Part shown: piece after piece, positions 20,743 through 32,200 of the stretch | Layout: the number at the start of each line of letters is the position of its first letter | How positions within the stretch are numbered: position 1 is the stretch's first letter | Origin: Prosapia bicincta | Lineage: Eukaryota > Arthropoda > Insecta > Hemiptera > Cercopidae | DNA length: 64,000 nucleotides | NCBI GenBank assembly: GCA_036971475.1 | Contig: JBAIZL010000006.1 | Span: forward strand, 64,308,398 to 64,372,397 | Direction of reading: 5' to 3' | Translations under genes and position numbers: made by a program | The notes under the pieces: generated by a model | What the model was told of the DNA's origin: nothing | Seen by the model: only the letters and a program-made list of their open reading frames with translations | Databases searched by the model: none

Positions 20743-23700
20743 TATATATTACTTTTTTATTTATAATTAATAGTTTTTTATTAGTTGAGAAATGTTATTA
20801 TTTATATTTTAATAAAGCTTCTTCCAACAATGAATTCAATATAGTGATGAGTTAAACATTTGTTTTCCAATTTTTGAAATAAAAATTTTCTTACACTTTT
20901 TAAGAACTATTTTAATTAAATAGATTAAATCAAATTTTTATTCAGTACATTTTCGACATTTAATGAAGGTTTTTATTAATATTTATTATAAAGGTATGCC
21001 CCAAATTCGAAAAGACAAATAATAACACCTGACAAGGACATACATACAGTAAAGTTATGTACAGGAGTTACGTAAACTCGTTTATTTAACCTCCAAACGA
21101 TTCTTTAATTCATATCTATAAAAGATTTACAAGTAGGCCCTATAGTGAAGTAGAAATAATTAAATGACAATCGAAAACCTGGTTTCTAAAATGTACTCAC
21201 AACTTATTTGGTGGTTCTGATAAACTCAGGTAAACAAGGTCACTTAAAATGTCCCGAAGTTGATTTCAAAGGAACATGTCAACAGGTGGAAAAACGAGGG
21301 ACTGAACAATTTAACAGACCAGTGAGCAAATTATTACACAAAAAAGGAAGGTTTTCAAGTGCAAGAATCGGATATTTTCCACTAATTGAACCACAAAAAA
21401 GTCTTTTGTTTGGAGCATTATATTATATGGGTTGAAATCATGGAAATTAGGTAACTTTAAGGACTAGAAAAAGATTATATCTTTTGAGATATAGAAAATA
21501 AGCAAGTCTGTTATTTTTTTAGCAAGTTTCAAAATTACTTTTTCTGCTGAAATTTATACAAAACATTATTGTAAAACAAAACTGTCAGATTTGTCTTTCA
21601 TTAAATACTAAGGTCAACACTGTAAAGCTTTTTTTAATTGTTATAAAAAGTTTTTTATAGTAGAAATAATACTACTTTTATAATAGAAAGAACACATCTT
21701 TATAGAACATATGATTTCATACAACAGCTGATTTTATATCAAATGTTATGTAGTAGAATCACTTTTTTAACACTAGGTTGTTACTTTTTTTGTTGCATAT
21801 TATTAGGTTAAATGTTATACAAAATTTCTTATAAGTTAAAAAATACATTAACTTATAATTTAATAAATCTTTCTACAATTAATTTATTATATTATGTTTT
21901 TATAGTTTATATATATAACGTACAGGAGTACACACAAATCAATAAATTTGTCAACACCTAATAAATGTCTTCCATTAACTACATGCTTTTATTATAACCT
22001 ACATTAACTAGATGTTATTGAAACCTTACAAGTGCATTTTTTATTTCTGTTGTTCAGTCCCACATTGTAATTCTTCTTGCAATATGGAGTGGTTTTGACA
22101 AGACTATTACAAATTAAAAAAAAAATTTATTAAGAGGTACTGTTTTAAAGCATAACGAGTTTTTATGTGAAATATATTTTATATTGATAAAATAAGCACC
22201 AAAACGTAGCAATTAAAAGAGTAAACAAGAAAAAGGCATCGATTCAAAACAAAAGAAAAACTATGTAGAACATTATAAGAAAGATATTGAATAATGAATA
22301 TAAAAAATATAATACAATTTTTTTAAATGGACACCTGTCATGTTTATTTTTTACTAATGATTTTATTTCTAAACTCTACAATATAAAATGTTCAAAATTT
22401 CATATTATATAAAATTCAACACTCTTAAACACTTACTTTTTTTTTAAATGTACTTGGTAAAACACCACTACTTACTGTTATTTCACAACAGACCGATTTC
22501 ACACTTTTTGAGTACATTCCTGCAAGTCGCAGACAAGATTATGCTAAAACAACTAACTGTAAAACCCGTCTGCTGAGAAATATCAGTAAGCAGTGGTTTT
22601 TTGCCAAGTACTTTGACAGACCTCAAATTGTACAACTCAGCAATGGCAAACTTTTTATAATTTTTCAAAATATCTATTTAATATTTTCTCTGTCTTTTTG
22701 ACAATTGTTCTTAAAATATAAAGCATTTATTTTCAATGAATTGTTCAAGTCCTTAACAATGTTTTCAAAAGTAAAACCTAGGTCAATAGATTCAATAAAC
22801 ATTGTGGAAAAGTATAAAGGAATTTCACCCAAGTAACAAGACATTGGTGTGAATAAATTTGACACTACATTAATTTCCGTGTGATGTATTCAGAGCAAAG
22901 AGAGCACAATTAAGTTAATATGCCCCGGTAGAGATAAAGAGAAGAAGTGGTGAACCATTACAGGTAGTCTCCCCGCGCTTCTGACTATGCTTTTATTACA
23001 GACTATATACCTGATACTCACACAAGCATCCATGAAATGGGAAAAATCATACTCATCTACATAAAATAGATCATTGAAAAATTATCAGATAAATTTAAAT
23101 CAGATTAGGTTGAAGCCAACTTGGTTTAATGACCTATAGTCGTAGTTGTAAGAATGTTCGCCTAAACGAGGCCTCCCTACCGTGTGATGCACTACCTGAA
23201 TATTACCTTTCAATAAAGCTCATCAGCTTTTAATAAAAAGTGAGACTAGCCAAAATATATAAATAGCTTGAGAAATATATGTAATCTCAACAAAATGGCA
23301 GAGTGTGGAATATTTTTTTTAACTCTACTTCCGTACACTGTTGATGGAAATTATGTGACTTTAAAACTCGCATCAGTATCTATATAAACTAAAATGTACT
23401 ATAATGCTTCATATACTTACTACGAGTCTCCGGCTTGTTTCCATAGGTTTGTTGTTTTTATTACTTGTAACATAATCATAGCTACATAAGTAAAAGTACG
23501 ATCTTACGTTAATATTACAACCCTCTTTATTTCTAAATATTTTTCTCATCTAACAAAAATGTTTAACTTTCTATTTCGAGTTTTTAATGAAAAAGTCTTC
23601 TTCAAAATAGCAATCGATAACTTTAGATATAGCTTTTGAAAAACTTTGCAACACTGATGTGGCCAAGTAATAATACCTTTACCATTATATAGAATAAAAT

Positions 23701-23984
23701 TTTATTCTAGACCTTTTACTTAAAGTATGCAGATCATAAGTTGTAACCAAATTGTCGTCATAACATTTACTTTACAAAGAAAACTGAAAAGGAAATTTTG
23801 CACAAGTTTTTTAGTGTGTGTTCATTATAATAGGTAATTTGTACCGTGTTTGTGTTTGAATTATTTTAAACTTGAGAATAAAAAAAAAGTTGTTTCAATT
23901 ATGATAAAAACTGGTTTACTAATACATTCTTTTTACGACAGTAACTTATTTTATACAATATCAAGAGCACAGTGGTACAATATA
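20743..23984. other. AT-rich stretch with an M1 fragment
   Basis: An M1 fragment (ATATGATTTCATACAACAGC) lies at 21706-21760. Two consecutive minus-strand open frames (22865-22674 and 22668-22483) have a protein-like composition, but they lack an ATG in the first case, splice signals and any recognisable domain. I leave them uncalled. Confidence 0.4.
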
Positions 23985-24262
23985 TATTACAATGAAAATA
24001 TTGGAAAAAACCCAACACCACAAAAATAAATCAAAAATAACAAATAATACAAGTTACATAGGATTAAACCCTTATGTATATTCTATGAGCATGTCATCAT
24101 CATCATCAGAGGGTCTGATACAAAACTACAATCTTTCAAACAAGAAGTTACAAACTAGAGTGATCCTAAATCGTCACGATAAGGGTTAATCTTAAGTAAC
24201 TTGTAATATCTTTTATCTCTGATTATTTTGGTGGTATTGGGGTTCTTTCCAATTCTTTCATT
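23985..24262. mobile_element. Decayed PLE copy of family F2
   Basis: The sequence follows the left arm of the 13.7-14.05 kb palindrome (AATGAAAATATTGGAAAAAA, TACAAGTTACATAGGATTAA) and ends with its opposite arm (GGTGGTATTGGGGTTCTTTC). The hammerhead region read on the minus strand (about 24115-24068) keeps the ACCCT/AGGGT stem I, but has GAAT instead of GAAA and an expanded ATG repeat in the core, so it should be inactive. Confidence 0.6.
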
Positions 24263-24427
24263 TAGTAGCGTATTTTAATTCTTTTCTTTCATTTAAAATT
24301 ATTATATTGTGATATACCTACAGAAATTAACTAATAATAAATAATAATATTTAGAACAACAATAAAACAAACATAAACTGTATTAATTCATGTTATTTGC
24401 AATCATTTACAATACATTAGTCCAATG

Positions 24428-24667
24428 TCATGAGGGCACAGAGTTTTCATTCGAAAGAGGTCCAAGATCATAAACTTTCAACGCCAACATTGTACTACAT
24501 GTAGTAAACGACAAAATAAACAACAGCTTAATAGCTGACACACAAAATGTTAACATGAGCAAAATAAAACCGGCAACAAAAGTGACATAAACCCAAGATT
24601 CAAAACGATAATTGTCAGGAATTTTTGAAAGCATATTCTGTAAAGTTTGAGGTAAAAAACATTGCTC
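24428..24667 (-). CDS. Candidate terminal exon of a host membrane-protein gene
   Basis: On the minus strand a good acceptor (a T-rich tract ending TTTATTTGTTTTAG) precedes an 80-codon open segment. It begins EQCFLPQTLQNMLSKI, continues PDNYRFESWVYVTFVAGF, then ILLMLTFCVSAIKLLFILSF, and ends LGPLSNENSVPS with TGA at 24430-24428. The middle ~35 residues are strongly hydrophobic, enough for one or two membrane segments. I do not recognise the family. Upstream exons would lie to the right on the minus strand; none was found with confidence, and the 6-kb LINE at 28.9-34.9 kb could sit in an upstream intron. An alternative acceptor, CTTTACAG, lies 30 nt further in. Confidence 0.45.
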   Translation of the reverse strand, partial: EQCFLPQTLQNMLSKIPDNYRFESWVYVTFVAGFILLMLTFCVSAIKLLFILSFTTCSTMLALKVYDLGPLSNENSVPS

Positions 24668-25599
24668 CTAAAACAAATAAAATGCAAAAATTACTTTTTG
24701 GAAATATTAATGTAGGTGAGAATAAAAAATAGATCTATATTGACTATTAAACGAAACTTAATAATCTATTGCACTTCTATTAATTTTTTTTAATTTTTGG
24801 TCTGTGTTTAACTTGTAATTTGTTTATATTTTATTGCTTGAATGTTATTGAAATGTATAGTTTATCAAACATTTTTTAGTTTATATAGTTTAAAACCAAA
24901 TAATATGGTTGTGAATAAAAAATTTCTTCAAAAGCAAAATTTTAGTTAAAATTTTTAATGAATCTTAAAAAATATGATAGGTTCAAATCTTGGCACATAC
25001 AGTAATATAAAATCATATTATGAAACTATAAGAGTAACTTTTAAACAATTATATTTTTGAGGAACTGAGACCAATTACAGTGGAGTTGATTGTTTTCAAC
25101 TGTTGTTAGTTTAGAATAAACTAACCAAAGGTGTTGTTTAGTTTAGGTTTAATTTGTTTTATTTGGTCTGTACTTATTGTTTGCTTGGTTTGAAGGACAA
25201 AAGATGGAAGTTATCACATTAATGGGTCCCCATAAATCTTAAACATCAATTATTTGTCAGCTTTGTATGTAAGTGTTGATAAATGATAAAACTATGATTC
25301 ATTATTCATAAATATGTATTACAGGTATCCAAATCATTATACACAGATATGCAAACCAAATTGCAGGCCTAGTTCTGAGAAAGTTAGTTAATCCTGGAAG
25401 GAGGAAATGTTATGACTGACAATGTGAGACAATGATGAAAAACAATTGTAATGAAATTAAGTGATGTCTAGAAAAATATTTTAGAAGTCCCTGTTATATG
25501 ACTATAAGAAAATTAATATTTTTGAAAGTGGCTGGGATAAATCTATAGCTCATAAAGTAATCTCAAAAAAGATAACACAATTTTTAAAATTACAACTAC
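24668..25599. other. AT-rich non-coding sequence
   Basis: No element or exon was recognised. It would be intronic if the exon to its left is real. Confidence 0.45.
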
Positions 25600-25985
25600 C
25601 TATGGTTGTAAATTTTGGCAGTTGAAGGAACGAGCTACACAGAATTGAACTTTTGAAGGTGCGGTGCAGAGAAATTCAGAGTGTAAAAGATTACTACAAC
25701 AAGTAGGATGATACAACAAGAAGCCATAAAAGTGAAGAATAAAATTGAAGAGGATATTGACACCCAAAAACCGAAATGGTATGGGCATTTGTAACGAATC
25801 TGCTGAAATAGAATAACCACTATATAGAATATAGAAAAGAGGGAGTCAGTGCACCAGGGGAAGAGAAGTAATCGAACAAGAGATGTAGAAAATCTTTAGA
25901 CAGACTGAGATTGATGAAAACTGGACACCAAATGACAAAGATTGTCTTGAAAAATTAAATACAACGAATATTTGTATTAGTGAAA
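25600..25985 (+). pseudogene. Decayed C-terminal tail of an RTE-like LINE
   Basis: In shifting plus-strand frames the text reads ECKRLLQQVG, KNKIEEDIDTQKPKWYGHL, then a RIC..NR segment, EGVSAPGEEK and finally RLRLMKTGHQMTK. The order KIEEDI..KP.WYGH..R...NR followed by a G(R/E).R-rich segment is the C-terminal tail seen in RTE-type endonuclease/reverse-transcriptase proteins; compare the clearer copy at 54.7-55.0 kb. Multiple stops and frameshifts are present. The call rests on motif order only. Confidence 0.45.
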
Positions 25986-27924
25986 AAAAAATAGCAGCTT
26001 TCAATTTAGTATAAGTTAATCTTTCACCCATTCATTATTATGATCTACTTATTCTTGATTTATTCTCAAAGGATCCTGTGTTTGATTTTGTAATAAGACA
26101 CAATTATTTGTTTTTTTCTATTTATTGAATATTTATAATCAGTCAATAGTTAATTTTTTTGTATGCACATTTTTTATTTAAAAAAATTGAAATGATTTAG
26201 ATATGTAATAAATACGAAGTAATATCCCCCCTCCCAGATTACAATTGTTTATAAACTGAAATATAGGGTATTTATTTTACATTTCATAATAAAACAATTG
26301 ACTAGTTATAAGTTGAGGAGCTATTTAGTAGAATAACAGAAATATACAGTATATTCATTAGATTTGTTTTCCATGGTATTTGGAGAAATAAATACTGTAA
26401 TTGGTGAGTATAGTCAAAAATATTTTGTCTTAGTTTTTTTAAAAATATACTTCAATTTTAAGCTCATGAAACAGAACAAAGTTTTCATTTTTAGAAATGT
26501 ATAATTTTTTCAACATAATATTACTGTATACTGTAATTTTTATTAGCATATGTAATTTGAAAATAACATTTTCAAATAAATACTAATTAAAAAATAATAA
26601 TTTACTTTCAATTTTAGTTTTTCTTTTGTACACTGCACAAACATTAGATAAGAGTTGTATTTTAAATATCTAGTTTATTGTATTTACTGTTTTTATCCTG
26701 AAAAGCTATTTTTGTAGTAAAATTAAATTTATAATATATTGTTGTACAGTGTTAAAATCATAAATATTTGAAGTCAATATGCAACAAGTGAGGCTTCCTA
26801 ATAAAATCAATTTCTAATTTGAAGGCATTTCACTAAAAACTTACAATATTAACTATGAGCTTCTGAAGTTTTAAATAATTTTTTAAGATTGTTTCTTCAT
26901 AACCGCTGATGACGGCAAAGTGGGCCAACTCCATAACTATGAAATACCAAAACTATTGAGAGGAATGTGAACAATAAGGTAAGTAAGAACTGAAACGAGG
27001 TTATAGAGAAGAACAATAAGATTGCCAATAAAGTTGTTATTATGGATACCACACAGACTTTATCAAGGTTACATTCTGAAGGATTTATTATATTTCTATA
27101 TTGTCGAAAACTTTGTGGGAGCTACAACAGAAAATAAAACAAAATTATTTCTTTTTTATTCAAATGAAAGGTGATAAATTATACTTAGTTTTTTCAGAGA
27201 ATAATTTCTTTAATAATCGATTTTTCATAGCAATATTTTACCTTTACTATAGGATTTTTAATTTAGGAATGCATCCTGAAAATCTTTAGTTGTATAAGGC
27301 CTTTTGCCTAAAATTAACTGATTTTGATCAGTTTTATGCAGGAATCATTGTATTTGTAAGAGGAAATTTAAATCTAAATATTTATAATTAAAATAGAGGA
27401 TTTTTTTATAAATAAGGTAACAAAATATTATTTTTGGAGAAAAAATAATTTTAATTATTATTAAAACTATAACAAAAAGGGACAAGTTTAATTAGTACTG
27501 GAATTGGCAGATGTTTATTATTAAAAAAATACATTTTTTTACATTTTTTTAAAAAATGGATCACTGGTGCTAATAAAGTATCACTTTAAAACTTTTCATC
27601 TCACAACTACAACAGTTGTGCAACAAACCAACAGAGGAGCCTAGGGGATATTATGCCCGCTAAATGGGAGTTCTGAGTTCACTTCAAAGAAAAAGTTTTA
27701 AAAATAACTGCAAATACAACTCTAGCATTAAAAAATTACAGGAACATTGAGCAGTTAAGATACTGATAACAGCATTTAATTATGATTGTCAATTTAAAAT
27801 ATTACTCCATTACATTTTAGTTTTGTATTTATAACACATAATATACATTATAAGACAAAATAAACATACTTTCAAAATTCAAAATTAATTTTGTTCAAAA
27901 TTGTTTCAAAATCAATTTCCTGTT
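25986..27924. other. AT-rich non-coding sequence
   Basis: No coding or repeat structure was recognised apart from AT-rich simple sequence. Confidence 0.45.
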
Positions 27925-28572
27925 ATGTAACAGGATCCAAATTATGAGAGGCATGTCTAAATTACATTAAATATAATGGTATTAACACTCCAAAATAATT
28001 TTTAAACAAATTCTATTTATGTGTTAGGATTTTGAACTTTCCAAATAAAATATTGTGTTATATTCTATTACACAAATTATCTTGTATGTGGAACAACCAA
28101 CTATATCCCAGTTTTTTTGTAAGGCTATAACACTATTGTTTGAGATTGTTCTTAGATTTTTTCCTTTGCTAAGCTGAAGGTAGTCGATCAACTATCGAAT
28201 GAAAATAAAATGTACATACATTCAAAATTAATTTTGCTGTTTAGTGCGTGTGTTTAATTAATTTTGAACATATGTATATTTTATTTTAAACAGATAGTTG
28301 ATTACTACCTCCAGCATAGCGAAGGGAGAAATGTCACAACAATCTCAAACAATAGTGTTATAGCCCTACATGAAAACTGGGATATAGATGGTTGTTCCAC
28401 ATGCAAGCTAATTTTGTTTGTGCAATATAATATAACGCAATATTTTATTTAAACAGTTTAAAAACTTAACTCATGAATAAAATTTTTTTAAAATTATTTT
28501 GGGGTGTTAATGCAATTATATTTAATGTAATTTAGACATGTCTCTTATAATTTGGATCCTGTTATGTAAAAA
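27925..28572. mobile_element. Foldback (palindromic) repeat, ~640 bp
   Basis: The left arm (~27925-28215) and right arm (~28266-28567) are reverse complements. CAGGATCCAAATTATGAGAG and AATATAATGGTATTAACACT on the left are matched by CTTATAATTTGGATCCTG and GGTGTTAATGCAATTATATT on the right. The arms differ by scattered substitutions and small indels. No ORF is shared. The outermost bases are CTGTTATGTAACAGGATCC and GGATCCTGTTATGTA. No target duplication could be assigned, so the class is open. Confidence 0.7.
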
Positions 28573-28838
28573 AAAATTATTCATAATATAAAATAATGAT
28601 AACTTTTTTTCTAAACTAGCCTGAATTTAAATTTTAAACATTTATTTTAAAAAATACAAATACCTTTAATTAACTAACTCCATATGTTATGGGACTCTAA
28701 GGTTTAATATCTGCATTAGCTCACAAGAACTACACATTTTTTACATAATACATTTTAAGGCTATAGGCAAAACTAAATTCTGTGTGGGACTGTTTCTTGA
28801 AACAATGCACTTCAACTACAAAATCAAATGAAATTGAA

Positions 28839-28845
28839 ACTAGGT

Positions 28846-28853
<8 letters not shown>
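28839..28853. repeat. Target-site duplication of the LINE, 3' copy
   Basis: ACTAGGTAAGGTTTT here is identical to 34892-34906 on the other side of the element. The last Ts overlap the poly(A) tail (poly-T on this strand), so its exact length is ambiguous between 12 and 15 bp. Confidence 0.9.

Positions 28854-28888
<35 letters not shown>
28850..28888 (-). other. Poly(A) tail of the LINE (39 nt)
   Basis: An uninterrupted run of T on the plus strand is the A tail of the minus-strand element. Lack of interruptions is consistent with recent insertion. Confidence 0.9.
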
Positions 28889-28890
28889 CC

Positions 28891-28922
28891 TGGCGAAAAA
28901 CCAATTGTGGTTATCATCGCCA
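28891..28922 (-). other. 3'-terminal hairpin of the LINE RNA
   Basis: Immediately before the A tail the minus strand reads TGGCGA, TGAT, AACCA, CAAT, TGGTT, TTT, TCGCCA. TGGCGA pairs with TCGCCA and AACCA pairs with TGGTT, giving a two-segment stem with a 4-nt loop. Several LINEs use a 3' structure as the template-recognition signal for their reverse transcriptase. That role is inferred here from position only. Confidence 0.6.
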
Positions 28923-29269
28923 AACAAAATCTAACAAAGAACGCGATGTTTTAAATAGAATCAAATAAATAAACAAATAAATAAATACAACAAAAATTAC
29001 AAAACAAAATAAAACACCAACAATAAAAAACAAAAAACAACAATATAACAATGAAAAAATCCTTAAAAACTAAATAACAAAATAACAACAAAGAACAATA
29101 TAACAGTAAATAAATAATATGTAAAACAATAATGGGTAACAATTTACCAATAAATAAATCTCAATAACAATAACAAGAACAGAAAATAAATTTAATTAAA
29201 ATAAATAAAAGAAACACACAGAATTATATGTATAAATAAAATTTAAAAAAATATATATATATTTATGTA

Positions 29270-32200
29270 TTAAATTTTAAAATATATTTTCAAGTGGTGC
29301 AAGAAAGCGATGACTCGGTCAATGGCCGAGGCATCGTCCCTTAACACCACCTTTAAACTCCCTTTTAAATTAAAAAGGGCACGAACATTAACTACACTAA
29401 CACAATCTACCAAAATATGTTTTATTGTGAAGATATCACCGCAATATTGGCATATTGGTGGATCTTCACAACTCATCAAATATCCATGAGTTGCAAAAGA
29501 GTGGCCAACGCGAAGGCGTGTGACCACCACTTCCTCCCTACGTTTTGAACGAATTGAAGACCTCCATGGACGGACGGTATCTTTAATTTCCCTCAGCTTA
29601 TTCTGAATCACGGTATGCCACTCGTCATTCCAAGCAGCGAGCAATAAATGTTTCGCGAAACACATATAATCAGATGCCATAACCAGTTGAGTAATAGGCA
29701 CCAAACTTGTAGCTTTCTTCGCCGCTTCATCCGCTTTTGTGTTTCCAAGTATTCCGCAATGTCCAGGAACCCAACAGAAAGTCACCCCCACACCCCTCAA
29801 TTGAAGCCTGTGTACAGCACACAAAATGTCCCCAACTAAAGGGTTGCTAGAAAAAACATCCTGAAGAGCCTGAAGAGCACTTTTGGAATCCGAACACAAA
29901 AGATAATGCGAGGATTGAGATTGAATGACGGTCAAAGCTTTAAAAATAGCAAATAGTTCTGCCGTGAAAACACTGCAAGCTGAGGGCAATCCGTACGTGT
30001 AGGTATATCCAGATGCATAAAACGCACATCCAACGCCATTGTCCAGTTTAGATCCATCAGAGAAAATAATTTCACTGTGTTGGTGAGATTTATAAATGGA
30101 TAAAAATTCCTGGTGGTAGACCACAACAGGAGTATCGTGTTTTATATAACTGGACAATGAGAAATCGAAGTGCGGCGTTTTTATTATCCATGGAGGTAGA
30201 TAGCACATTTGTCGTTCAAACATAGTTGGAAGTTGCAACTCAAGGTCATCCAATATTCTTAACGTTCGTATGCCAAAGGGAGCGGTCGAACGTTGACGTG
30301 TATTGTACACTTGATTTAGCGTATTATAAAAGACTCTTTCAAATGCCGGGTGGTTGGGTTTGCTTCGAAGAACAGAAACGTAAGATATTTGTAGCATCTG
30401 ACGTCGTCTTGAAAGAGCGGGTTCCCCAGCCTCGACAAGAAGACTAGGGATTGGGCTAGTTCTAAATGCACCAGTAGCCAGTCTAAGTCCAGAGTGGTGG
30501 ACAGCATCGAGAGTTTTCAGAACTGTAAGTCGTGCGGATGAATAGGCTTGACAGCCATAATCAATGCGCGATCTAACGACCGCGCGATAAAATCGAAGCA
30601 TACTAGTTCTGTCTGCTCCCCAATTCGTACCACTAAGGACTCTTAACATATCCAATTTCTTATTGCATCTCACCTTCAAATCACGAACATGTGGGATCCA
30701 TGAGAGTCTTTTATCAAATAAAAGACCTAGAAATCGAACACTATCCGTGGTTTGAAGCTGAACCCCGTCAAGAAAAAGGATCGGCTCCTGGTGTTGCCTA
30801 CGACGACTAAATGCTACACATTGGGTCTTCGAAGCAGAGAATTTGAAACCTGTAGATTTTGACCATTCCTCCAATCTGTATATTGCTAACTGCAAAGATC
30901 TTTCCGCAGTTGCCATACTACGAGCAGGCACATATATACAAAAGTCATCCACAAAAAGGGAACAGTGTACCGGAGATCGTATATTACTGGTGATACTATT
31001 TATTGCAACGGCAAATAGCGTGACGCTCAGCACGCTGCCCTGCGGTACACCATTCTCTTGTGTATAGCTGTTTGAATACGTGCCTCCAAGTCGAACGCGG
31101 AAAGATCTGTTAGAAAGAAAGTTAGCGATGAATGCTAGGATATTCCCTTGTATACTCCATGATTTCAGAGTGTTCAGAATTCCTCTTTTCCATGCCATAT
31201 CATATGCCTTTTCAAGGTCAAAGAAAACCGCAACGAGCGTTTGACGCAAGAGAAAGGCATCTTGAATAGCGGATTCTAACAAAACCAATTGGTCAACTGA
31301 TGAGCGTCCTAGTCTGAAACCACATTGTTCGTTGCTAAGAAGGTTGTTGGTTTCTAGGTACCAGACAAGACGGCGGTTGACCATCTTCTCCAGTAGTTTG
31401 CACAAGACGCTTGTAAGTGATATAGGCCTGTAACTACTGGGGTTGGTTTTGTCCTTACCTGGCTTCAAAAGAGGAATTACAGTCGATTCTAACCATGCAT
31501 CGGGAAAAGAGCGCTCCTCGAATAAACGATTGTATACTCGAAGGAGGACAAGTTTCGCCGATGATGGTAGATGTTTTAGCATGGAGTACACAATGGAATC
31601 AGGACCTGGTGCAGAATCCTTCGTTGACGCAAGAGCTGACTCCAATTCCCCTATAGAGAAAGGAGTGTTTAAAGGAGAGTCCTCAGACGACCCAACAGTA
31701 AACGGTATTGCTTCTTCCTTCAGTTTATAAATCTGGAATAATCTATTATAGGCTGTAGTAGCAGAAAAGTTAGAAAAAGATGTTCCAAGCACACCAGCAA
31801 TGTCATCACTGTCTGTGATTAATCTCCCATCAGGTTGCTTCAGCGCAATGGCTGGCAACGAAATGGAAGTACCACAAACTGATCTTAGTTTCCTCCACAC
31901 TGTGGAGGACGGAGTTGTTCGTCTAATTGTGCTAATGTACTGTTCCCAAGAGTTCTTTCTACTCAGCCCAAATATCCTCCGAGCTTTCGCACGGAGTATT
32001 TTACATTCCTGAAGGTTTCCATTCGTTGGGTGTCGTTTAAATCTCCTAAGAGCTCCTCGTCGTAAACGGAGGATTTCTGCGCATTCATCGTTCCACCACG
32101 GCACAGGCGGTCGGCGTGGATGCGCAGAGGTTTTCGGAATGGTCTTTTCAGCGGCATTTAAAATTGCTTTTGTAAAATTTTCTATATTTTCATCAATGGG

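Noticed and set aside
22483..22865. Two consecutive minus-strand open frames with protein-like composition
   Set aside because: The first lacks an ATG, they are separated by stops, and no acceptor or domain supports them.
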